Positions 41,930-51,841 of a stretch of DNA of 64,000 bases are shown here, in pieces. A program made the position numbers and the translations under genes. Positions within the stretch are counted from its first letter, which is position 1, and each line of letters begins with the position of its first letter. Under the pieces are notes generated by a model. The model worked only from the letters and a program-made list of their open reading frames with translations, did not search any database and had not been told where the DNA came from. The stretch comes from Perognathus longimembris pacificus (Eukaryota > Chordata > Mammalia > Rodentia > Heteromyidae). The stretch spans positions 32,633,983 through 32,697,982 of the forward strand of contig NC_063174.1 of NCBI RefSeq assembly GCF_023159225.1. The letters run 5' to 3'.

Positions 41930-42840
41930 TAGATTTCGACGACTCGGAGAAGTGCGAGGGGAAGCAGCCCGTGCAGTCAGCAGGAGGCTGCAACTCCCGC
42001 CCGGGGCCCCAACATGTGCTCGCCGCACCGCCCTTTCCCGGGTCCTGCCCGCCCCCAGAGGGGTCGAGGCTCCGGCCTTCCAGACCCTTCGGCCTCAAGC
42101 TACGGGCCCAGACGGCCGCCCCTGCCGAGAACCTCACCCAACTTAGCACTACGAAAGTACCGCGGCACAGAACCCCACCTGGACCTGGAGAAGGAACTCA
42201 ACTTCCAAGGCGGCCGGGAGCAGAGGACCGGAACCCCGCCCTCCTCCTCTCTGATTGGATCAAAATAGAAAGGAGACTGAAGAGGATTGGTCAGGAGCAA
42301 AGAGGCGGGTCAAAGGAAGTGAAAGACCGGGTGTGAAGATGCCAGAAATTTGCTGTCCTCTTTCTAGCTCTCGATTGGACAGAAGTCTGCGCCTGTGCAG
42401 ACTCAGCTTAGGGCTACCGCACGTCACTGCCCCCTGTGTTTCATTTTCGGAAGCTCCCGCAACCCCATTGGTCGCGATGAACGCGTCTTCTCAGGCTGGG
42501 TGGCCAATAACGAGCAAAAATAAAGCGGGCTCCGCCTCTCGCCCTGCGGACCGGATACAGGTCTCAGGGTTCGCGTCAAGGCTTGGACCCCTGGTCCGGA
42601 CTCGGATAGGGAATTGTGATGGTACCTGGGGCCTTCTACTGAGGGTGAGACACGATGTGATAGAATCAGGCTCTGAAACAATCACAAATGCTCAGGAAGC
42701 TTAAGTGATTTTTATGTAGAATGCGGGAAAACTAGCCCTTCGCGCCCCTTAGCTGTGACTAGCTGTACCCTGGGCGCTCGCTGGCTGCGATTGGATGAAA
42801 GACTTAACGTTGAACGTAGTTCTGCCGGGGCTCCAGGAAA
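41930..42840 (-). promoter_or_regulatory. WDR89: CpG island; probable WDR89 promoter region
   Basis: CpG dinucleotides are dense here and rare elsewhere in the window. CCAAT boxes (NF-Y type) occur on the minus strand as attgg at 42254, 42286, 42374, 42467 and 42790, and on the plus strand at 42504. GC boxes lie at ~42234 (ccccgccctc) and ~42302 (gaggcggg), and a CRE-like cgtcac at ~42422. No TATA box stands out, which suits a housekeeping promoter with dispersed starts. Assignment to WDR89 is from position and strand and from the gene's known large 5' intron. A divergent plus-strand transcript is also possible. Confidence 0.75.
42315..42324 (+). promoter_or_regulatory. ETS/IRF composite-like motif
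   Basis: ggaagtgaaa fits the GGAANNGAAA composite bound by ETS-IRF pairs, and its first half alone fits a generic ETS site. It lies in the CpG island. Motif match only. Confidence 0.35.
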
Positions 42841-42886
42841 CAGGGATTTGTAGTCTCAAATCCTCTATAGATTTAGGTTCCTATAG

Positions 42887-42919
<33 letters not shown>

Positions 42920-42929
42920 CGCGCGCGCA
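42887..42929. repeat. (GT)n(GC)n microsatellite
   Basis: About 24 bp of GT followed by 17 bp of GC, alternating purine-pyrimidine throughout and so a Z-DNA-prone sequence. At the edge of the CpG island, abutting a SINE. Confidence 0.97.
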
Positions 42930-43152
42930 GATCGTGGGACTTGAACTCAGGGCCCGGGCGCTGTCCTTGAGTCCCCCACCCCCACCCCAAGTCTAGTGTG
43001 CTGCCAATTGGGCCACAGCTCCACTTCCCGCTTTTTAAATAGTTAATTTGAGTCTCACGGACATTTCTGCACCGCCGGCTTCGAACCACAATCCTCAGAT
43101 CTCAGCCTCCTCAGTAGCTAGGATTACTGGCGTGAGCCGCCACCGGCGTCTG
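42930..43152 (-). mobile_element. B1L-Geo SINE
   Basis: Full dimer ending gccgccaccggcg. Its tail position is taken by the (GT)n(GC)n repeat. Confidence 0.82.
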
Positions 43153-43199
43153 ACATCTCGTTGATGTTTATTGTCTTGATGGAACCCATTATGTGTTTT

Positions 43200-43390
43200 G
43201 TTGTTGTTTTCCCAGCTTGAACTCAGGGCTGGAGCACCGTCCCTGGCTTCTTTTTGCTCAAGGCTACCACTCTACCACTTGAGCCACAGCACCACTTCTG
43301 GCCCTTTCTGTTTATATGGTACTGAGGAATCGAACCCAGGGCTTCATGCATGCTAGGCAAGCACACTACCACTAAGCTGCATTCCCACAC
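43200..43390 (-). mobile_element. IDL-Geo SINE
   Basis: Flanking word cccattatg on both sides (43185 and 43391). Confidence 0.88.
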
Positions 43391-43393
43391 CCC

Positions 43394-43860
43394 ATTATGT
43401 TTTTTATCCTTTGATTTATCAGAGCTAGAAGAAGCAAAAGCATTTAGAGAAAATTTAAACTTTTGTATGTATTCTTAAAAGATAAATCTATTCCCTACAA
43501 ATATTTTATTGACTAATATGTATATAATCTGCTAGATGTTCAAAATCACCATGTACTAAATATTTTTGTAAAATGTTTGTGATTAAAATAAGGTGGTGTT
43601 TGATTTTTTTTATACCAATAGCCATTTTGTTTATTTGTGCAGTAAATTTAGCAACAACATATAGGATGATGGTATAGGTAGCAGCTGCTACATAAACCAA
43701 ATGTTCATAAAGAATGAAGCTGCACTGGCTATTGTGTCGACAGGAAATAGTGCTGTAGAAAAAAATATCAAGCATGACTAATATCTGGCCATATTCACGT
43801 TGTATGTTATTAAGGGTTATATTATGAAGTACATTTTCAGGCTTTATTATAATGATTTGG
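43394..43860. other. Unassigned AT-rich sequence
   Basis: The minus-strand frame at 43506-43775 has no family resemblance I can name. Confidence 0.35.
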
Positions 43861-44040
43861 GTGAGAACCAGGGGCTCATGGCTGTTATCCTAGGTATACA
43901 GGAGACAGAGAAGTAGAGATCAGGGTTCCAGGCCAGCCCCAGAAGACAAATCAGAGACTTATCTCCAATTAACCAGCAGAAAGCAAGAAGGAAAGCTATG
44001 GCTCAAATGGTACAGCCTTGACAGAAAAAGCTAAGTGAGG
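43861..44040 (+). mobile_element. B1L-Geo SINE, degraded
   Basis: Linker cttatctccaattaaccagc is clear. Geo is shortened. Confidence 0.65.
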
Positions 44041-44116
44041 GTCTGAGGTTTTCTCTTCTCTCTGTCTCTGTCTCTCTGTCTCTCTCTGTCTCTCTGTTTC
44101 TGTCTCTCTCTGTCTC

Positions 44117-44165
<49 letters not shown>

Positions 44166-44166
44166 G
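44041..44166. repeat. TC/TCTG-rich simple repeat
   Basis: 126 bp of (TC)n with interspersed TCTG between two opposed SINEs. Confidence 0.95.
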
Positions 44167-44167
44167 T

Positions 44168-44387
44168 GTGTTGGTTCTGAGGTTTAAAATTCGGGGCTTG
44201 TGCACTTAGAGCTCTTTTGTTCAAGGCTAGTACTCTAACTGTTGGACCACAGCCCCATATCTGGCCTCTTGACAGTTAATTGGAAATAAGAGTGTCACAT
44301 ACTTTCCAACTGGGCAGGCTTTCAACTTTGATCCTCAGATGTAAGCCACCTGAGTAGCTAGGATTCCAGACATGAGCTACTGATTCC
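44168..44387 (-). mobile_element. B1L-Geo SINE
   Basis: Diverged full dimer. Confidence 0.75.
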
Positions 44388-44592
44388 TGGAATCTTAGCT
44401 ACTCTGGAGGCTGAGCTCTGAGGATTGCATTTTGAAGCACCTTAAGACAGAAAAGTTAGTGAGACCCATTTCTAATTAACCAGCACAAATATAGAAGAGG
44501 AGGTGTGAATTAAACAGCAGAATTCCAGCCTTGCGTAAAACCAAGTGAGAGAGGCTCCAGGCCCCAAGTTCAAGCCCCAGTACCAGCACTCA
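44388..44592 (+). mobile_element. B1L-Geo SINE, 5'-truncated
   Basis: Starts at gaatcttagctactctgg. Geo ends agccccagtaccagc. Confidence 0.75.
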
Positions 44593-44594
44593 TG

Positions 44595-44596
<2 letters not shown>

Positions 44597-44632
<36 letters not shown>
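44597..44632. repeat. (CA)n microsatellite
   Basis: 36 bp of CA at the SINE 3' tail. Confidence 0.97.
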
Positions 44633-44634
<2 letters not shown>

Positions 44635-44774
44635 TGCACTGGAGGTTTAGAACATGACAGCTATAATTTAAAATATAAACCTTAGGGAAAAGGTAAAAAG
44701 CAGAAACCACAAATGTTTTTGTACCCATCTGGTAAGAAGGAAAGGGATTACAGTTGCCGCAAAAAAAAAAAAAA

Positions 44775-45030
44775 ACCCCAACAATTTAGGAATAATCCTA
44801 ACAAAGAAAACAAAAGACCTCTACAGTGAAAACTACAAAAATCTGAAGAAATAAATACTAAACTAGAAAGATAGTCAACAAACTGGGAGAAGATCTTTCC
44901 CAGCAATACATCCCACAAAGGTCTAATATGCAAAATGTACAAGGAGCTCAAGAAACAAACCCCCTCCCAAACTGACAAACCAGTCAATAAATGGGCAAAG
45001 AAGCTAAAGAGAAATTTTTTAGAAAAATAG
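44775..45030 (+). mobile_element. L1 ORF2 fragment with internal deletion
   Basis: gacctctacagtgaaaacta (KDLYSEN-type segment) is followed after a gap by codons for INKWAKK-like residues, placing two separated parts of ORF2 side by side. The 3' part overlaps the start region of the L1 at 26800-27919. Confidence 0.75.
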
Positions 45031-45039
45031 GGAGCTGGG

Positions 45040-45262
45040 GGGGCTGGGGATATGGCCTAGTGGCAAGAGTGCTTGCCTCGTATACATGAGGCCCTAGGTT
45101 CGATTCTCCAGCACCACATATGCAGAAAATGGCCAGAAGTGGCGCTGTGGCTCAAGTGGCAGAGTGCTAGCCTTGAGCAAGAAGAAGCCAGGGACAGTGC
45201 TCAGGCCCTGAGTCCAAGGCCCAGGACTGGCCAAGGAAAAAAAAATTAAAAAAAAAGAAAAA
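45040..45262 (+). mobile_element. IDL-Geo SINE inserted at the 5' edge of another
   Basis: Perfect 19-bp duplication agaaaaatagggagctggg (45021-45039, 45263-45281). The copied word includes the first bases of the next IDL-Geo. Confidence 0.96.
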
Positions 45263-45274
45263 AGAAAAATAGGG

Positions 45275-45459
45275 AGCTGGGAATGTGGCTTAGTGGTAGA
45301 GTGCTTGTCTAGCATGCATGAAACCCTGGGTTTGATTCCTCAGTACCACATAAAAAAAAAAAAAAAAAAGCTGGAAGTGACACTGTGGCTCAAGTGGTAG
45401 AGTGCAAAAGAAGCTCAGAGACAGTGCCCAGGCCCTAAGTTCTAGCCCAAGGACAGAAG
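45275..45459 (+). mobile_element. IDL-Geo SINE (older), tail grown into a polypurine tract
   Basis: gagctgggaatgtggc head, A18 in the linker, Geo end tctagcccaaggacag, then purine repeat. Confidence 0.85.
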
Positions 45460-45485
45460 AAGAAGAAAGAAGAAAGACGGAGAAC

Positions 45486-45796
45486 AAGAAGAAGAAGAGG
45501 AGGAGGAGGAGGAGGAGGAGGAGGAGGAGGAGGAGGGAGGAAGGCAGGAAGAAGAAAGAAGAAGAAGGAGGAGGAGGAGGAGGAGAGGGAGGAGGAGAGG
45601 GAGGGAGGGAGGGAAGAGGAAGAGGAAAAGAAGGAAGGAAGGAAGGAGAGGAGAGGAGGAGGAGGAAAGCAGGAAGAAGAAAGAAGAAGAAGGAGGAGGA
45701 GGAGGGGGAGGAGGAGGGGGAGGGGGAGGGGGAGGAGGAGGAGGAGGAGGAGGAGGAGGGGGAGGAGGGGGAGGAAAAGGAAAGAAGAAGAAGAGA
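45486..45796. repeat. Polypurine tract (GGA/GAA)n, 311 bp
   Basis: On the plus strand only two of 311 bases are not purines (C at 45545 and 45670). It includes runs of GGGGG spaced by single A or GGA at ~45704-45732, fit for G-quadruplex formation. Mirror-repeat blocks could form triplex DNA. Translations in these frames are low-complexity artefacts. Confidence 0.97.
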
Positions 45797-45830
45797 CAAG
45801 CACTTTTGCCACTAGGCCATATCCCCATTC
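45797..45830 (-). mobile_element. IDL head fragment
   Basis: gcacttttgccactaggcc, the reverse of the IDL start, isolated beyond the purine tract. Confidence 0.6.
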
Positions 45831-45837
45831 ACATGTT

Positions 45838-45901
45838 AAGAGTGCTAGCCTTGAGCACAAAAGTTCAGGGACAGGGCCCTGGCCCTGAGTTCAAAGCGTT
45901 G
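45838..45901 (+). mobile_element. Geo monomer fragment
   Basis: agagtgctagccttgagc to gagttcaaagc; the 5' part is missing. Confidence 0.65.
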
Positions 45902-45954
45902 GACAGACAGACAGACACACACACACACACACACACACATACACACACACACAC
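45902..45954. repeat. (ACAG)n(CA)n microsatellite
   Basis: Follows the Geo fragment. Confidence 0.96.
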
Positions 45955-46045
45955 GGAAACTGAACTGAATCATTATTTCCAAAATGAGAAAAAAATCTGA
46001 ACACTATTCAATTCTAAATTTTCCACCATTAAAAATCTACTAAAG

Positions 46046-46236
46046 GGCTGGGGATATGGCCTAGTGGCAAGAGTGCTTGCCTCCTACACATGAGGCCCTG
46101 GGTTCAATTCCCCAGCACCATATATACAGAAAATGGCCAGAAGGGGCGCTGTGGCTCAAGTGGCAGAGTGCTAGCCTTGAGCGGGAAGAAGCCAGGGACA
46201 GTGCTCAGCCCCTGAGTCCAAGCCCCAGGACTGGCC

Positions 46237-46259
<23 letters not shown>
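46046..46259 (+). mobile_element. IDL-Geo SINE, young GGGA subfamily
   Basis: 15-bp flanks aaaaatctactaaag (46031-46045) and aaaaatctactgaag (46260-46274). A ~25-nt pure A tail. Confidence 0.95.
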
Positions 46260-46267
<8 letters not shown>

Positions 46268-46275
46268 ACTGAAGT

Positions 46276-46494
46276 TTTTTTTTTTGTTTTTCTGTTTGGT
46301 TGGTTTTTTACCAGTCCTGGGGCTTGAACTCAAGGTCTGTGCACTGTCCCTGAGCCTCTTTTGCTCAAAGCTAGCACCCTCCCACTTGAGCCACAGTGCC
46401 ACTTCTGGTCTTTCTGGTTACATGGTACTGAGGAATCCAATTCAGGACCTCATTCATGCTAGGCAAGCACTCTACCACTAAGCAACATTCCCAG
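46276..46494 (-). mobile_element. IDL-Geo SINE (older), opposite orientation at the same site
   Basis: T-rich tail abuts the target word ctactgaag. The word ctactaaag recurs just after the element, at ~46496. Confidence 0.88.
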
Positions 46495-46575
46495 CTACTA
46501 AAGTTTTAATTAATAGTTTTAAACTTAAGTATAAAGGGCTTCATTTAAGAAACTACCATTAAAATTATATACGCT

Positions 46576-46745
46576 TGGGCTAAGAATGTGGCTTAGTGGT
46601 AGAGTGCTTGCCTAGCATGTATGAAACCCTGGGTTCGATTCCCCAGTACCACATAAACAGAAAAAGCCAGAAGTGGCGCTATGGTTCCAGCTCAGGGGCA
46701 GTGCCCAGGCCCTGAGTTCAAGTCCCAGGACTGACAAATAAATTA
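46576..46745 (+). mobile_element. IDL-Geo SINE with Geo deletion
   Basis: gctaagaatgtggcttag head. Geo lacks the A-box-like part. Confidence 0.85.
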
Positions 46746-46834
46746 AAAAAAATTTAAAGTTATATGTCCTCATCTATTTACACAAACTTTATTTCTGTGA
46801 TTATTAAAATATTTTCTAAGAAAGAAAGAAAATG

Positions 46835-47030
46835 AACTGGGAATGTGGCTTAGTAGGAAAATATTTTCTTTGAATGCATGAAACCCAGGGTTGGATTCTT
46901 CTGTACCACATAAACAGAAAAACCAGAAGTGGCAGTGTTGCTCAAGTGGTAGAGTGCTAGCCTTGAGCACAAAAAGCTCAGGGACAGAGCCCAGGCCCTT
47001 AGTTCAAGCCCTAGGACTAGTAAAAACAAA
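46835..47030 (+). mobile_element. IDL-Geo SINE, diverged
   Basis: ctgggaatgtggcttag head and complete Geo. Confidence 0.82.
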
Positions 47031-47293
47031 GAAAAAAGAAAATGTAAAACCCAAGTTGGATGTAGTACTACTTCCAAGACTCACCAGTGAACTGTAACCA
47101 GCAGGAGATACGTATTCAGGGAATTGGGTTTTTTTCTAAGAACTTGGCTTACAAAATTGCTGGAGACTGCCTAGGCTTGTCTGAAATTGATAGAGCAGGC
47201 CGACTGGAATTCTTTAATTTTTTTTTTAATAAACTAATGATGTTTTCTTTCTTGCTTGCTTGCTTTTTTTTTTTTTTTTAAAGTATTTGCCAG

Positions 47294-47519
47294 GGGCTGG
47301 GGATATGGCCTAGTGGCAAGAGAGCCTGCCTCCTATACATGAGGCCCTGGGTTCGATTCCCCAGCACCACATATACAGAAATCGGCCAGAGGTGGCGCTG
47401 TGGCTCAAGTGGCAGAGTGCTAGCCTTGAGCAGAAGGAAGCCAGCGACAGTGCTCAGGCCCTGAGTCCAAGCCCCAGGACTGGCCAAAAATAAAAAAATC
47501 CCCCCAAAAAAACTACAAT
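47294..47519 (+). mobile_element. IDL-Geo SINE at the tail end of a B1L-Geo
   Basis: Perfect 14-bp duplication aaagtatttgccag (47280-47293, 47520-47533), which includes the gccag start of the neighbouring minus-strand Geo. Confidence 0.95.
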
Positions 47520-47524
47520 AAAGT

Positions 47525-47725
47525 ATTTGCCAGTCCCGGGCTTAGATGCTCTCCCAGAGCTTCTTTTGTGGAGCCACAGTGCTATTTCCAGCTTTTTCAC
47601 AGGAGTTTATTGGAGATAAGAGTCTCCTGGACTTTCCTGCCCTGTCTGGCTTTGAACTGTGATCCTCAGATCTCAGCCTGCTGAGCAGCTAGAATTACAA
47701 GCATGAGCCACTGGCACCTGGCTAA
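47525..47725 (-). mobile_element. B1L-Geo SINE
   Basis: Full dimer. Its original T tail now lies on the other side of the insertion (47219-47277). Confidence 0.85.
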
Positions 47726-48020
47726 CCAAATCTATTTTGATGATAAGGCCTTCCAACTAAAGTAATCTCCTGATTGTGCAATATTAATCATGCCTACAAG
47801 GTATTAATCACACCTTCAGCAACACACCGATTTAACAAGTGGGGCCTGTCGACATGTTGATACCGATTATCAAGTTGAAAAACTGGTTACCAAAGTCAGA
47901 TATGCACAAGAATTCAGTTGGGAGTGGAATTTGACTGGTGGAATTCACTCCATAGAATTGTGTTTGATATTTTCCTTTAGATTTGTAGGAATGGATTAGT
48001 ATAAACATACAAAATGTACA

Positions 48021-48222
48021 GGGCTGGGAATATGGCCTAGTGGCAAGAGTGCTTGCCTCCTACACATGAAGCTCTAGGTTCGATTCCCCAGCACCACATA
48101 TATGGAAAACGGCCAGAAGGGGTGCTGTGGCTCAAGTGGCAGAGTGCTAGCCTTGAGCAGGAAGAAGCCAGGGACAGTGCTCAGGCCCTGAGTCCAAGGC
48201 CCAGGACTGGCCAAAAAAAAAA
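48021..48222 (+). mobile_element. IDL-Geo SINE
   Basis: Full-length. Flanking gtaca(a) word. Carries the gagcaggaagaag intermediate marker. Confidence 0.93.
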
Positions 48223-48224
48223 AG

Positions 48225-48579
48225 TACAAACTAGTCCAGTGTTCTCCTGTCTAGTAAACAGCATCTGAAAGGTACATCCTTGCCCCAACTCCATGCCTGC
48301 CTTGGTGGTAGAACTCTCATGTGTTTTTTTTTTGGCTGAGTATTCTTAAGCCTCTGAATTTTTGTAATGTCTAGCTCCAATTCTCAGCACCTTATTTCTT
48401 TCCCAAATTTTAAATCCCAGCGTTCCTGAAAGGTTTCTCAGTGCATTAAAGGCCCACACCTAAGTATTTGTGCCTGCCTGTGTGGGCTGGCAAGCCTCCA
48501 GCTCCCAGATTCCAGAAATGTCAGCCCAGCCAGTATCGACACCAGAGACTAGGAGGTGGCCAGCACTTGTTCCCACAGG
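48225..48579. other. Unassigned sequence
   Basis: No feature recognised. Confidence 0.4.
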
Positions 48580-49018
48580 TGTTGGCTGGTTTATGGTGGA
48601 ACTTGAACTCCCTGAGCTCTTCAGATCAAGGCTAGTCCTCTAGCCCTTTGAGCCACAGGACCACTTCTGCTTTTCTGGTGGTTAATTGGAGATAAGTCTC
48701 ATAGACTTTTCTGCCTGCCCAGGCTGGCTTTTTTTTTTTTTTTTTGCCAGTCCTGGGGCTTGAACTCCCAGCCTGAGCTCTGCCCCTGGCTTCTTTTTGC
48801 CCAAGGCTAGTACTCTACCACTAGAGCCATAGGACCACTCCAGTTTTTCTGTTTATGTGGTGCTGAGGAATTGAACCCAGGGCTTCATGTATGCTAGGCA
48901 AGCACTCTACTGCTAAGCCATATTCCCAGTACCTCCAGGCTGCCTTTGAACCACAGTCCTCATATCTCAGTCTCCTGAGTAGCTAGGATTGCAGGCATGA
49001 GCCACTGGCACCCAGCAA
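48580..49018 (-). mobile_element. B1L-Geo SINE interrupted by an IDL-Geo
   Basis: Geo half at 48580-48690 and 7SL-like half after 48947. Confidence 0.88.
48732..48934 (-). mobile_element. IDL-Geo SINE nested in B1L-Geo
   Basis: Duplication ccaggctggcttt (48719-48731) and ccaggctgccttt (48935-48947), from the host SINE. Confidence 0.92.
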
Positions 49019-49061
49019 CAACCTACAATCCCTTCCCTTTTGTTTGATTTGTTTTGTGCCT

Positions 49062-49265
49062 ATACCAGGGCTTCAACTCAGGGCCCAGATGCTATCCCTT
49101 AGCTTTTTCCCTCAGGGCTGGTGCTTTATCACTTGGTGAGCCACAGCTCCATTTCCAGCTTTTTGCTCTTTCATTGGGGATAAGAGTCTCTGCCTGATCT
49201 GGCTTACAACTGCAATGCTCAGCCCTCCTGAGTAGCTAGGATTACAGCCACAAGCACCCAGCTAA
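49062..49265 (-). mobile_element. B1L-Geo SINE
   Basis: Diverged full dimer, followed by a (GTT)n run. Confidence 0.78.
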
Positions 49266-49479
49266 TTCTGTCAGTGTTTTTTCTTTGTTGTTGTTGTTGT
49301 TTTTAATTTTTGTCAAAATTTTGCCAAAGTCCCAGCCCCCACTCTGTCAGTTTTAAGGACATTACTATTACTGTTTTTAGTCCAGCCAGGTGGGGAAGGG
49401 AGAATGCTAATATTATAACTGATGATGGTGCCAATCAAATATACAGATTTCCTAAAGGTACTTAAAAGTGGTGAATGAG

Positions 49480-49681
49480 GTGCTGGGAATATGGCCTAGT
49501 GGCAAGAGCACTTGCCTTGTATACATGAAGCCCTGGGTTCGATTCCCCAGCACCACATATATAGAAAATGGCCAGAAGTGGCGCTGTGGCTCAAGTGGCA
49601 GAGTGCTAGCCTTGAGCAAGAAGAAGCCAGGGACAGTGCTCAGGCCCTGAGTCCAAGGCCCAGGACTGGCAAAAAAAAAAA
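49480..49681 (+). mobile_element. IDL-Geo SINE
   Basis: Perfect 16-bp duplication aaaagtggtgaatgag at 49464-49479 and 49682-49697. Confidence 0.96.
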
Positions 49682-49697
49682 AAAAGTGGTGAATGAG

Positions 49698-49800
49698 TCT
49701 GGAGGCATGGCTCAAGCGGTAGAACATAAGCCTTGAACAAGAAAGTTGAGCAACAGTGCAAAAACCCTAAGTTCAAGATCCAGGAATGGAAAAAAAATCT
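49698..49800 (+). mobile_element. Stand-alone Geo-like tRNA-type monomer
   Basis: tctggaggcatggctcaagc, gttcaagatccaggaatgg and A8 tail. No left partner. The head differs from the Geo of dimers. Confidence 0.65.
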
Positions 49801-50064
49801 AAAATTTTAAAACATAAATATGGTTAGGGACAAACAAAGCAGTTTGAGATCTTAATAATTCTATGAAAACTTCATTTCTTTCTTAAGATGTATAAGTGCT
49901 TATTGATCCATCCATGTAAAGTCAAAGTCAATTAAAGGCTTATACCACCAGATGAGCTGTAAATGTCCTTTAATATTTTCTGAATTGCTAAGATAAATGT
50001 AACCACATAGGCTTCCTTTCCTATATTCTCTTTGCACCCATTTTAATCTTGATTCTATTTTCCA

Positions 50065-50241
50065 GGTTAATTAATTAATTAATTAATTTTGCCAGTCCTG
50101 GGCACTGTCCCTGAGCTTCTTTTGCTCAAGACTAGCACTCTACCATTTGATCCACAGTGCCACTTCTGGCTTTTTCTGTTTATGTGGTACTGAGGAATCA
50201 AACCAGGACAAACACTCTACCACTGAGCCACGTCCCCAGCT
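50065..50241 (-). mobile_element. IDL-Geo SINE, internally deleted
   Basis: (TTAA)n tail; Geo and IDL both shortened. Confidence 0.8.
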
Positions 50242-50304
50242 GAGTACATTTCTTTTTTGGACAATGATACCCCTTCCATCACTCTCTTGCTTTTCTTTAA
50301 AGTC

Positions 50305-50512
50305 TCAGGCAGTCACTGGTGGCTCACTCCTCTAATCTTAGCTACTCAGGAGGCTGAGAATTGAACATTGCAGTTCAAAGCCAGTCTGTGGGACTCATCT
50401 CCAATTAACAACAAAAAAACAAAAATGGCTCAAGTGATAGAGTGCTAGTTTTAAGCAACAAACTCAGAGACAACACCCAGGCCCTGAGTTCAAGCCCAGG
50501 ACTGGCAAGAAA
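50305..50512 (+). mobile_element. B1L-Geo SINE
   Basis: Head starts tcaggcagtcactggtggctc; the linker is shortened. Confidence 0.8.
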
Positions 50513-50747
50513 AAATAAAAAAGAGGACTTAATCTAGATGATATTGGATTGGATTTAATTTTTTAGCATTCTGTTAAAGAAATTCATTTGCCAAATACTA
50601 CCATATCCCTCAGCTGTGCTAAGCATTGTACAGTTGATCAGATCGTGATCTCCTTGATTTTAGTATCTTAGCAATAATAATATTACATAGCACCAAAGCT
50701 ATATTTTCTTCCATTGTAAAATGTATGTTTAAAAGTGTGTCTTGCAG

Positions 50748-50946
50748 GGCTGGGAATATGGCCTAGTGGCAAGAGTGCTTGCCTCCTACACATGAAGCTC
50801 TCAGCTCGATTCCCCAGCACCACATATATGGAAAAGGGCCAGAAGGGGCGCTGTGGCTCAGGTGGCAGAGTGGTGGCCTTGAGCGGGAAGATTCCAGGGA
50901 CAGTGCTCAGGCCCTGAGTCCAAGGCATAGGACTAGCCAAAAAAAA
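50748..50946 (+). mobile_element. IDL-Geo SINE, young GGGA subfamily
   Basis: Perfect 17-bp duplication aaaagtgtgtcttgcag (50731-50747, 50947-50963). It inserted at the 5' edge of the next B1L-Geo. Confidence 0.96.
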
Positions 50947-50963
50947 AAAAGTGTGTCTTGCAG

Positions 50964-51190
50964 GTGCAAGTGGCTCACGCTTGTAATCCTAGCTAAGAAG
51001 GCTGAGATCTAAGGATTGTGGTTCAAAGCCTACAGCAGGGCAGGGAAGTCTGTGAGACTCTTACCCTAATTAACCACCAAAAAGTTGGAAGAGGAGCTAT
51101 GGCTCAAGTAGTAGAGTGCTACCCTTGAGGGGAAAAAGCTCAGCAATAGCAACCAGGCCTTAAGTTCAAGCCCCAGTACCAACACAAAAG
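50964..51190 (+). mobile_element. B1L-Geo SINE
   Basis: Head gtgcaagtggctcacgc, Geo with gttcaagccccagtacc end and purine-rich tail. Confidence 0.83.
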
Positions 51191-51588
51191 AAAAAGAATA
51201 AGGAAGAAAGGAAGAAAGAAGTCTTGATAATGAAGATAAAATCATTAATTTGTAATCAGGTGATTACAAATGACTGTGGATGACTGCAATCAGGCTCTTA
51301 CTGACTACAATGCCTCTCCCAAACTTGAAAAAGATAAAGGAAACATTAAGTAGATTACAATCTCAGCATGAATACATTAATCTAATTAATTAGCATTTTC
51401 ATACTCTTAAGGTTATTAAAATTGATACATGGTAATTGTTGGTTTGTGCTACAAAACTTATTATATTTGGTAATCATTTCTTACCTACACTTGTGGCAAA
51501 TCATTTTTTTCCCAGAAATCTTCTTCCACATTACATAAAAATATCTTTCAAAAACTTCAAATACTATTTAAGACAAAACGAACAGCAT
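51191..51588. other. Unassigned AT-rich sequence
   Basis: No feature recognised. Confidence 0.4.
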
Positions 51589-51828
51589 GAGCCGGGCAAT
51601 GGTGTTCACACATGTTCACACATCCTAGCTACTCAGGAGCTGAGTTCTGAGGATTGCAGTTCAAAGCCAGCTCAGACAGGAAAGTCTGTGAGATTCTTGT
51701 CTCCAGTTAACCACCAGAAAACTGGAAGTGGTGCTGTGTCTCAAAGTGTTATAGTGCTAACCTTAAGCTAAAGAGCTCAGGGACAATGCCCAGGCCCGGA
51801 GTTCAAGCCTCATGACTGACCAAGAAAT
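51589..51828 (+). mobile_element. B1L-Geo SINE
   Basis: gccgggcaatggtgttcac head with a small tandem duplication (tgttcacaca) and complete Geo. Confidence 0.85.
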
Positions 51829-51841
51829 AAAATGAACAATA

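Noticed and set aside
42315..42324. ETS/IRF composite motif as evidence of interferon-regulated WDR89
   Set aside because: A 10-bp match in a GC-rich promoter is expected by chance often enough. Kept only as a low-confidence site.
41818..42704. Overlapping frames through the CpG island on both strands
   Set aside because: GC-rich sequence has few stops. No conserved domain or codon pattern is apparent, and the region is better explained as a promoter.
45290..45860. Long frames rich in Ser/Pro/Leu or Glu/Arg
   Set aside because: Low-complexity translation of the polypurine/polypyrimidine tract in several frames at once.
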